Origin: Aplysia californica
Taxonomy: Eukaryota; Mollusca; Gastropoda; Aplysiida; Aplysiidae
Reading direction: 5' to 3'
DNA: 64,000 nucleotides
Assembly: GCF_000002075.1 (NCBI RefSeq)
Contig: NW_004797289.1
Span: 451,153-515,152 of the forward strand
Part shown: piece by piece, positions 54,931-64,000 of the stretch
Layout of the letters: each line of letters begins with the position of its first letter
Numbering within the stretch: position 1 is the first letter of the stretch
Program-made: the position numbers and the translations under genes
Notes under the pieces: generated by a model
The model's database searches: none
The model's input: only the letters and a program-made list of their open reading frames with translations
What the model was told of the DNA's origin: nothing

Positions 54931-55888
54931 CGATTTTCTCCCATATCATAAGTACTAAAATGGTTTACTCAACAGGTTTTCTATAATACATTTTAAATTT
55001 ATTTTTATTTCATCTCCTGTTTTATCACAGTTCTGATGAAGATTTGCTTTATGAATACCATGCTGGGCGTGGGTTTTGACTAATTGCTTGTATGATTGTT
55101 TGGAAGCTGAAACTTTTAGATTTTTCAAACTCATCTTGAAAGTTTGTTGTTTACCAATTGCAATACAAATCTTTTCCGTGCTGTGATTTATTGTTGTTGA
55201 AAATTTACCTTTAAAATTGTACAATTAATTGTTAACATACCATACATTATGATCAAATATTCTTACGTAATAAAAATATGAAGGTTTCCAGTTCAAACCC
55301 TACCAGGATCTGATGTTTTCTCATCCTTCCTGGCATGTTTTGTTCTCTCAATCAGTTGTCTTGATGGAAGCCTATATATGACTTACATTGTTTTGAGCAA
55401 CAGTTTCAAAATTCTCCTATTAAAATGTCTTAATTGTGTGAACTACCTATTCATTTAATTATTTGTCATTTGTTAAACTTTTCCTTGTGTCCAAATTTGT
55501 TTTTGGACTGATGATTGTTTAACTATATATTTACTTTGTTACTAAGTGACCTTCAGAGTACTTACTGACCACCTTCATATTTACTAACTTATTGACTGAC
55601 CAAACGATAGAGGCCCAGCCACGGTAGCCACTTACTTGTTCTGTTACATATTTGCTTACTCAGCTTCTTTATTGCATGTATCAAAATCTCTCCCTTAGGA
55701 TTAAGGCTGTGGCTTTCTTTCTTCATCAATCATCTTCCATCTCTTTCATCTTCATGTGTGTTTCATTGCTAAACGTGTCGCAGTGTTGTGAAATTGGCAC
55801 TCATCTAAATAATGAAAACAAACCATCCATGTTCACTTTTTTTCGAATTTTTTATTTTGGACTTTTTAATATCTATTTGAAAACATAT
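54931..55888. other. nothing recognised
   Basis: AT-rich DNA downstream of the host gene with no gene or repeat family that I can name. Confidence 0.35.
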
Positions 55889-56321
55889 ATGAGGCATCGT
55901 GGTCAAATCAGGCGCTCGTCGAAATAACCACATTAGAGAAACAGGCATTTTTCTGCCAGTTTGGCAATATTTATTGAATTTATGTTTTTTGGCTCAACCC
56001 CTTTTATGTCCTTATAAAAACACATTCCCATGTGAATTTTACAGAAAAACATTGATTAAAGGTACAAAATCAGTAATTTTTCTGTTGTCATGGACTCTTT
56101 AGCTATTGGAGTTACCGAACTTTGGCGTCCCTTTTCTCGCTAATTTCACAACTGAAACCAGGTGACCTCACCACTTTTGATCGCAACTATCTTGACTTCT
56201 ATTCAAGATATATGAGTATTTTTTCCTTGAAAGCAAGGCAAATGGATAAGCTTTCAGATGATACCAATATCTCCAAATGCCGAAAAATTGACAAGCGTCC
56301 GATTCCACCGCGTCGCAACAC
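55889..56321 (-). mobile_element. GTGAGGC-family MITE copy 4
   Basis: Opposite orientation to the copy at 39214. Ends ATGAGGCATCGTGGTCAAAT and GATTCCACCGCGTCGCAACA; internal TTTTGGCTCAACC and GCCGAAAAATTGAC. Confidence 0.8.
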
Positions 56322-56639
56322 ATATTTATGTGTGAATCTTTTTGGAAAACTGTTGATTTAAGTTTAAGCCAAAAAAAAAGTAAATTTTCAGTTTCAAAGG
56401 TCACTCAAGCTTTGGGAATCGCAAAAAAATTTAGAGGCCATTTTCTCCTTAATTTTACCTCGGACAATAGGTGACCACAACCTCCTGCAATGCGACGGTT
56501 CAGTTCAAGAAACGTGTATGACACACTTTTCTAAAATCAACTTTTTTTGTTTTTTCATGGCCGCAGATCTTTCTTTGTCACATATCATTTTGATGTGAGG
56601 ATTGGACTGTAAATAAGCCATACTGGTTTCTGGAACTGA

Positions 56640-56795
56640 AACGTTGAACTGCAAATATATCTCGACTTCTATTCAAGATAGATGGATATTTGTTTCATCA
56701 AAAGCAAGGCAAATGAACAAGCTTTAAGACTATAGCTATAACTGTATTTGCAGAAAATTGACGAGTGATGATTTCACTGTGTCATGAGATATATT
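56640..56795 (-). repeat. GTGAGGC-family MITE fragment
   Basis: Only the ATCTCGACTTCTATTCAAGA, AAGCAAGGCAAATGAACAAGC and closing TGATTTCACTGTGTCATGA blocks remain, the latter close to the family end. Confidence 0.6.
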
Positions 56796-56799
56796 TTTC

Positions 56800-57401
56800 C
56801 TTGTAGTCATTTAGTTAAGAAGTACTAGTATTACAAAATGGAATGTTTCATGGCTAGAGTTGTAACTTTTTAAAAAACATTGTGTAACAACTTACCCATT
56901 TGAATATTGCCAATCTGAGTTTTAGCACTTTTTCTGTAAGCAGTGTTAGATAATTCTCAAATGTTGAACCACATTAAAATTATACATATATGTTCTGGAC
57001 AATGTATATTTTTATGCTCAACTGAAAATTTTTTCCATAACTCTGTTCCTTTTAAATGTTTTCAATTCTACCAAGTAATAATACATTCCTGCTCAAAATG
57101 TGATTAATTTGTAAATGTTTTACACACTCATTGGTGCAAATGTCATCATAAGTAGGTGGATTGCTTCGACCCTGCTCTGTATGGGCCAACATACGCTAAG
57201 AGGGATATAGTTTCCCAGTAGAAGAATGGAGATGCTCTATAAAATAAACTTCATTGCCCAGAAATTTAACTTACATCTTTTGTGTCAGACTTTGAAGAGC
57301 CTAGCCATACATTACATACACAAAATTTATTCCCATCAGACTTTCCTCCTACTATGCTGTTGTTACCTTTACCTAGAAATTTATATAGCTTAATTATGCG
57401 C

Positions 57402-57463
<62 letters not shown>

Positions 57464-57735
57464 ATTATATATTCATTTTTGTAGTTACTTTGTTACAGTA
57501 TTCACTCCTAATTTTAGCAATGTATCTATAGCCAGAGGAGTCCTTAGCTTGCCAATGGGTGAGATTTTAAGAAAGATGAAGATGCGAGTAACTGATGAAA
57601 TTTTTTAGGACATGGCCAAAAGTGATAATGCCTTCATTCTGATAATGTATTTACTTAGTATAACGTAAAATAGATAAATTCTGGACAATTTTAAAACAAA
57701 AAGCCGAATAAGTCATTATCCACCTTTAAGGATGT
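56800..57735. other. intergenic, tRNA-type SINE remnant and TA repeat
   Basis: About 57110-57295 is a worn copy of the tRNA-type SINE (GGGCCAACATACGCTAAGAG, GATATAGTTTCCCAG). A TA microsatellite lies at 57405-57470. No gene. Confidence 0.5.
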
Positions 57736-57738
57736 TTG

Positions 57739-57902
57739 AGTGGGTGGTTGGTGGGTGCTCTGATGTGTTTAGCTCCTTTGCTATCAAACCTCTGTTGTCC
57801 TTATCTCTCCTCTTTTTATTATTTTATTTGTATGTTACTATATATAGTTAGTAGCACCACTAATCTTCAGCGCTTATCTATTATATATTTGACAACTTGT
57901 AA
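57739..57902 (+). repeat. SINE copy E, diverged
   Basis: TGGTTGGTGGGTGCTCTGATG, then TC-rich, then CACCACTAATCTTCAGCGCTTAT; the tail is worn. Confidence 0.6.
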
Positions 57903-58530
57903 ACACATACATGTGTCACTTTTCCCATAAAACTACGACAGCTACAGAGTTGAAAGTTGGCAAGTACCTGCAAAAAGATACCTAAGTCCCCATGACGGAT
58001 TTCCTGAATTCAGAAAGATATATTTGACAAAAAGTTCCCTCCTTCTTTGGCCTTTGTGATTATTCTTCTGTGAAACCGAACAAATCTGTGTAACGGTCAA
58101 TCACAGCGTAAGTGATATTTCAGGAGGCACATTCTGTTTTGAAAGTACAGATCTAGACCTTCTAATTTTTTGCACCTCTCAAGAAAGGTGTGTTGAAATT
58201 GCCATCAGGCTTTACCCTCTTTTTGGTTTGGAACATGTTTAGACTTACAAGTAAACAAGGTAGTTTTGGGAATGTGAGGCTGTCATGTGGATTTTTTGTA
58301 ACTTTACAACAAGGATGATGTTTGGTCTGGCATAATACTGTCTAAGAACATACAAATTTACACTCTATTTATTCTCAAGAAGTCTGTTCTGAGAGCAACA
58401 ATCCATAATAATAATAATAGAACTTCTATTTTTGAGAGGACATCTTTGACATGTGTTATAACATGTTAGTCAAGTTTGTGTATTTTTGTTATGAATATTT
58501 TATAGTTTTAGAAAACTGCATAATATACAT
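57903..58530. other. nothing recognised
   Basis: No gene or repeat family seen. Confidence 0.35.
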
Positions 58531-58977
58531 GTGAGGTATCAGGTTGAAACTGGGCGCTTGTCAAAATAATGAAATCCAAGAAACTGGCATTTTCCTGCTG
58601 GTTTGGCAATGTTTGTCAAATTTTTTTTTTTGGGGGGGGGGGGGCTCAACACCCTTTTAAATACATTTAAATACACATCTCTGTGTGGATTTTACTGAAA
58701 AACATTGGTCGAAGGCACAAAAAATGTAAATTTTCAGTTTCCAAGGACTCTCCTGCTACGGAAGTTCCCAAACTTTGGCGGCTATTTTCTCGCTAAATTT
58801 ACCACTGAAACCAGGCGGCCCCGCCTCCTTTGATCGCAAATTTCTTGACTTCTTTACAAAGTAGATGGGTATTTTTTTCATTTGAAAGTAAGACAAATGA
58901 ACAGGCTTTATGATGGTACTAATAACTCCACATACCCAAAATTTGACGAGTGCCTGATTCTACTGTTCCTTGACACA
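58531..58977 (-). mobile_element. GTGAGGC-family MITE copy 5
   Basis: Ends GTGAGGTATCAGGTTGAAAC and GCCTGATTCTACTGTTCCTT; a poly-G run at 58631-58645 interrupts the TTTTTTGGCTCAAC block. Confidence 0.8.
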
Positions 58978-59129
58978 TGCTTTTTTAACGAAGTTATATA
59001 TATATATATGGGACTTTAATTAAAACAACTAGTAGTTACTCTTGAACTTACCCTTAAAGTAGTAACCAGGTGTATGATACTATATGCTTTTTATGAATTG
59101 ATATAAACCATTGTGCATGTATTATAAAT

Positions 59130-59345
59130 GTGAGGCATCTTGGTGAAATTAGGCGCTTGTCAAAATGATGAAATCGAAGATACTGGCATTTTTCAGATGG
59201 TTCGGCGATTTTGTTTGTTTTTACGGCGCTCGCAACTGCATAAGCTCATATGAGCAAGCTTCGACGATTTTTATTGAATTTTTCTTTTTTGGCTCAACTT
59301 CGAATTTCTGTGTCAGTTTTCCAGAAAAATGATTATCGAGAAACA
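59130..59345 (-). mobile_element. GTGAGGC-family MITE copy 6, partial, with SINE tail inserted
   Basis: Starts GTGAGGCATCTTGGTGAAAT. At about 59221-59254 it is interrupted by the complement of the SINE/LINE tail (TTACGGCGCTCGCAACTGCA), bordered by CGGCGATTTT and CGACGATTTT. Confidence 0.7.
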
Positions 59346-60517
59346 AATTTACAGATCTAAATGAACAGACAGGCAGATAAGGGTTGTTGTGTGTTGTAAC
59401 TGCTGTTTTTGTACTCTGCTAGAGAGCAGTCAGTAGTGAAGTTGTTGGTGGAAATGTTTCTCCCTTTTCCTAGAAACTTCAGATAAGGGTTGTTCAGACT
59501 TCGTTGAATCCGAGTTCGCTTATTTATGTGTTCATTGAATCTGAGTTATTTTGTGGAGTCGAATGAATATGAAAAAAAACGGGGGTCTGTCTTCTTTTAT
59601 TCTGTCCCCAGTTTTCGTTGAATTTCAGTTTGAGTTTGAAACTCCACACATAACAAAAACTCAATTGACCTGAGCTGGGATTTAAACCAGGGTTATCCAT
59701 GCCATAGTCGGATACCGATACTACCGATAAAAGTTCTCAGGCTTTTTTCCCCTTTATATAGATCTATACTCTGTGAAAGCTTCCTTATTGTGTCCTAATA
59801 ACACATTTTTGTGAACTGTATTCGGTTTTCAATTTACTTGAAAATAGTTTCCAGTTGCATAGCTGCTGCTCAGCAATTGAATTTGAGCAAAATAAGGGTA
59901 TAGACCTGTTCTGAAATGTTTTATAATAAAAAAATCACCTTACTTAAATTATAGAGAAACACCTGCCACTGATTTCCAAAGTTTATTTTTCATGCTGCTC
60001 ATTTCCAGTATTTTCATTACGAAACTATCTTGGATGGTCTGCCTGTCATGCAGCAATAAGAACAGACCACAGTCTTCTTTTTGTCTCTGTTGAATAATAT
60101 GCTCATGAATATTTGATTATTTTTATGTATATGAAATACATTGTTATTTTGTTATAAATTTACAAACCGGTACATTTTACGGTTCTTTTTGTCCACATAA
60201 TCCATGTACATTTTTCTGAGGTACCTTTATGGTTGTATTTGTATAAAATATTATAACAAAGCTTTCCTATTAAAATTGTTGTATTTTGATGTGGTGTGTG
60301 GATTTTTTAGTTTTTAATTGTCAGTGTAGATGAGACCTCTGAGCTCACTTTACTCTCAAACTCTTCTGTTTATGAACAACAACCTTCCACACAGCCTGTA
60401 TCAAGGTAATGCTGTATCATGTTCACTTGCCATTGGGCCCATAACTACATACACGGGTCTGATTCTGCCAGTTAAAGGCTTAATGTGTACACTACCGTCT
60501 ATTACTGATCCGATATG
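59346..60517. other. nothing recognised
   Basis: AT-rich intergenic DNA. No gene or repeat family named. Confidence 0.35.
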
Positions 60518-61323
60518 TACAGTAGTCTCTGCCTAAACGCACGCCGTACAAAAGCACGCTCCGCTCAAACGCACGCTTTCGTCATCTGACAGGTTTTTTA
60601 CTATATTATATCATTTAGACGTACAAACGCATGGTCACTCCCTCTAAACGCACGCCCCGATCCATGCCGACAAGTTAAGCTTGGCAAGGGGGAATTTTCA
60701 CAACCTGCACAAGACAAGCTTAGAATTTACTAGAAAAACCGGATATTTGGTGAGAGTGCCCCTTACGCCGGACAAAGCGAGTGATGGACAGCGTTTACAC
60801 ACCCTACTTTCCACTAACGCACAGGTCTCGGTCTAGGGCTGGTTGGTTAAAAGTTGCGGGGGGGGGGGGGGGATTGGGGGGACTGAAAAGTTTTTTGATT
60901 AGTCACTGGAAATGTATCTTTGAGAGAAGGTTTCTGACTGGTGTTTGGGTGACTGCGTGTAATGTTTAGTTAGATCTAGATCTAGGCCTGATGCGCGACA
61001 CGCATCGTAAAACCCTAGACAGGTCTCTATAGGTTTAAAGATTAGCCAAGTAAGCCTAATAAGCTGCGCTCGAAGAACTTATAACGTACTTGTTCAACAA
61101 ATCACAAGAGAAAATGTTTTTCTGAACGTAGAGAATGATTCTGCACAGAGGCGAAGCGTCCATATAATCAAATAATCACTGATTCCCTTCCTAATTTTGA
61201 AACATTGTCGCTGTCAAATTCATCCATAAACGTAAACCTCATAGATTAAATGTAAAAAGACGTTCATATTCAATAATGAACAGTATGCCTAACATTCAAA
61301 ACGGTTTCACTGCCACAGAAATG

Positions 61324-62360
61324 GCCTGTTCACCCCTCTCGTGCCACTCCATAAGCAGTCGCAAGCTTTGATTAAGTAAGCTTAAAGTGAGGCTGGAAGA
61401 GTCTACCAGTAGAGTTGAAGGGAACATGTGCATAGCAGTCAAAACTGTTTCTTTGCCACATATACAGTCCATGCCGGCTTTAAGCACGGTCGTCGGGAGA
61501 AAGCTTAAGCGTGCTTAAAGCCGAAGCATGCTTGAGTGCGAAGTAGACATAATCCAGAGATTTTCATGTTGAAAATTTCCCGTGCTATTTCCCTTTGTTT
61601 GTAAGTAGGCCTAAAGCGGCCCCGCAAAAGTGTGCACTGTTATTTAGACACCCGCCATGGTCGTTTTTGTTCGCTTGTTTGTTTTTGTTTTGTGGTCGAA
61701 TGGGAAATGAAAACTTAGACGGCCAGTCACGATACAGCACACTAGGCCTACACACTGCCTGTACGTACCAGTGCCCGCTGTGCCACTCATACCACCCACC
61801 TCGCGCGTGATACACAATCAGGATTAATGGATAACGAGGGTCAAAGGTGAAATGGCAGCCAGCCTCCATTTGTCGTCTCCCCGACTCTCTTTGTATTTTT
61901 TTTGGTCGTGTGTAGCTTTGCCATAGGCCTAGGCTAGATCCTATGTCTGCGCGCGCGGCTGTGTGCATCTGCCCTCCTCTCCGCCCGTGTGAGTGTGAGT
62001 GTCCATCACTTGCGTTCTTTGTGTTTCTCTTGACACACTCCACTGCTGCGGTGTAGACTGTGTTCGAACTTCGATGGGTCATCATGAAAATATTGACTGT
62101 CTTGTAAATGAAGCGTGCTTGAAGCCGAAGTTACCGTGCTTAAATGCGTGTAATTTATATAGCAAAAATTCGGTAAGAGCCGTTTAGCGTGCTTGAGTCC
62201 GAAACGTGCTTTAAGCCGGCACAGACTGTACCCTGTTCACCCCTTTGGGGCCACAGTTATAAGCAATCTCAAGCCCTGATTATGTAAGCTAACTATTATA
62301 CTGGTCGAGTCTACATCACAAATGTGAGGGGAACTAACTCCTAATAATCTCTTGACTGCT
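61324..62360 (+). repeat. diverged direct repeat flanking nested element
   Basis: About 125 bases at 61324-61450 (CCTGTTCACCCC, AAGCAGTCGCAAGC, GAGTCTACCAGTAG) recur at 62231-62360 (CCTGTTCACCCC, AAGCAATCTCAAGC, GAGTCTACATCAC). It may be an older tandem duplication split by the nested element. Confidence 0.65.
61463..62230. mobile_element. nested TA-bounded pogo-like element
   Basis: The left end TACAGTCCATGCCGGCTTTA and right end read inward TACAGTCTGTGCCGGCTTAA, both continuing AGCACG. GCTTAAAGCCGAAGC-type motifs recur inside both ends. Non-coding. Confidence 0.7.
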
Positions 62361-62718
62361 GCGCAAGTGCTTGTTTTTTTTCCTCGACTTTTTACCGTAC
62401 TATAATCAGATCGTGACCTCGATTATGACACCGGTTCCTGGCCGCGAAAGGCTAGACAAAAACAGCCAAAATGTGAAATTTAAAAAAATGATAATTGTCA
62501 TGTTCTACCAAAGAGTTAGACTCACTGGTAGATCTATAACATATATATCTACTACTGACATCTCTGCTTCTTTGCTTTGTGTATTCACATCTAAAGTTAA
62601 ATTTAATTTTAGTTGGAATTGATATTTAATAAGATACTTTCCCGATTATTTTGGCGGTTGAACATACAATATGAATTCCGGATTTACGGATTTGTTTTCA
62701 TTCACAACACAGAGTCGC

Positions 62719-64000
62719 CGCCTCCAGTAAGATTCTTGTGTGATATCTCCTGGCCATATCTGGTCCCGTTTCACTTTGATTACCCTGTCAAACAAGTCGG
62801 CCTTCGCACCTGATTCTGCATGAATTTATGGTCGTGGATGGCCGCTTGGAAAGCCACGTGGCTGGTCCGTCGTCTCAATGACTATGACCAACAGTTTTCT
62901 CTTAGGCTATCTGTTCCCGACGTTTGTACTTTGTAGGGCATATTCATTACATTGAGTCTGTCTTTCTCCCCCCCCCTTCAACGCCTTTGTATTCTTAATT
63001 TTAACCTCTGTCGCGGAATCCTTCACAAAACAGTCACGTGTTTCATCACCGTATCTGCCAAAATGACCCCCTCTTCCATGGGAGGTCACTAGAGTAAGAA
63101 GGAATTGAGATGACTGCGTCCCTTCCTCCCCTTGCAAAGGTTCATGAAAACGCACGCTTCGTATAAACACACGCTGAGGAGCCCTCCCGAGCAGCGTGCG
63201 TTTAGGTGGAGACTACTGTAACACGCTCGTCAAACTTCTGGGGTTTTATTCTTAATGACTGAAACTCTGAAAAACAGGAGCAGAATTGAGATTTTATTTT
63301 TCATTGCAAATTCTTCATCACGCACAAAGACTCAGATATGTTTGTATTTATTAGTAAGCAAAATAAATACCCCCCCCCCCGCCCCTTTGTGCGTGATGAA
63401 GAATTTGCAATGAAAAATAAAATCTCAATTCTGCTCCTGTTTTTCAGAGTTTCAGTCATTAAGAATAAAACCCCAGAAGTTTGACGAGCGTGTTACAGTA
63501 GTCTCTGCCTAAACGCACGCTGCTCGGGAGGGCTCCTCAGCGTGTGTTTATACGAAGCGTGCGTTTTCATGAACCTTTGCAAGGGGAGGAAGGGACGCAG
63601 TCATCTCAATTCCTTCTTACTCTAGTGACCTCCCATGGAAGAGGGGGTCATTTTGGCAGATACGGTGATGAAACACGTGACTGTTTTGTGAAGGATTCCG
63701 CGACAGAGGTTAAAATTAAGAATACAAAGGCGTTGAAGGGGGGGGGGGGGGAGAAAGACAGACTCAATGTAATGAATATGCCCTACAAAGTACAAACGTC
63801 GGGAACAGATAGCCTAAGAGAAAACTGTTGGTCATAGTCATTGAGACGACGGACCAGCCACGTGGCTTTCCAAGCGGCCATCCACGACCATAAATTCATG
63901 CAGAATCAGGTGCGAAGGCCGACTTGTTTGACAGGGTAATCAAAGTGAAACGGGACCAGATATGGCCAGGAGATATCACACAAGAATCTTACTGGAGGCG
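62719..64000. repeat. large near-perfect inverted repeat, runs out of window
   Basis: Arm 1 (62719-63329) and arm 2 (63385-64000) are inverse copies around a 55-base spacer. They differ by a few bases and by poly-G length. The arms include the right end of the element at 60518-63220 plus about 109 bases of its flank. Confidence 0.9.

Larger units (their letters stand above)
60518..63220. mobile_element. pogo/Tigger-like element, 2.7 kb, non-coding
   Basis: The left end TACAGTAGTCTCTGCCTAAA and right end, read inward, TACAGTAGTCTCCACCTAAA continue into ACGCACGC on both sides. TA borders and CAGT starts fit pogo/Tigger. AAACGCACGC motifs recur inside each end (60540-60660, 63150-63180). I see no transposase domain; the longest inner frame (62085-61585, minus) matches nothing I know. 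A second TA-bounded element sits at 61463-62230. Confidence 0.7.

Noticed and set aside
61585-62085. Minus-strand open frame of 166 codons
   Set aside because: It lies inside a nested pogo-like element, with no known motif and no transposase blocks.
62907-63837. Same 87-97 codon protein on both strands (63170-62907 and 63544-63837)
   Set aside because: It is one sequence seen twice because of the inverted repeat; no domain is recognised.
1-64000. LTR retroelement, Polinton or endogenous virus
   Set aside because: I saw no long direct repeats with a primer site and no protease, integrase, capsid or envelope motifs; all reverse transcriptase here is of the LINE type.

Overview
The window looks like a gene-poor, repeat-rich stretch of an invertebrate animal genome. 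Base composition is AT-rich, one host gene has long GT-AG introns, and LINEs, SINEs and many small DNA transposons fill the rest. The LINE and SINE types and the general look suggest a lophotrochozoan, perhaps a gastropod mollusc; this is inference, as nothing in the window names the species. I saw no rRNA, convincing tRNA, CRISPR or LTR-retroelement.

The only host gene I can support runs on the + strand from 3711 to 53289. Its 5' end lies outside the window. Sixteen exons join with matching phases into 773 residues: a run of CUB-like modules, one membrane span (about residues 535-559) and a tail of about 214 residues with four PPxY motifs, one LPxY motif and several YxN tyrosines. It reads as a single-pass surface receptor or adhesion protein whose tail could bind WW-domain and SH2-domain proteins. 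About 2.3 kb of coding sequence is spread over about 50 kb.

The introns and flanks are full of mobile elements. At 320-2935 lies a decayed RTE-like LINE (- strand). At 7481-16671 two copies of an I/Nimb-like LINE sit head to tail: a 3'-truncated copy fused to a full-length one. The pair is bounded by one 12-bp target duplication, so it may have arrived in a single event by template jumping. A hAT-like element with an 8-bp target duplication later split the first copy. A dispersed SINE family shares its 3' tail with this LINE. Further decayed LINEs lie at 42935-43200, 45600-47830 and 50335-52060. A worn transposase-like coding region lies at 39790-42650.

Small non-autonomous DNA elements include four different TTAA-bounded elements, a family of about 436 bp with at least seven copies, hAT-like elements with TIRs starting CAGAGATG, CAGGGATG or TAGAGTTG, and pogo/Tigger-like TA-bounded elements. 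The right end of the window (62719-64000) is one arm-spacer-arm of a large, almost perfect inverted repeat that runs out of the window. A 170-base assembly gap at 19047-19216 sits between a GT tract and a CA tract.
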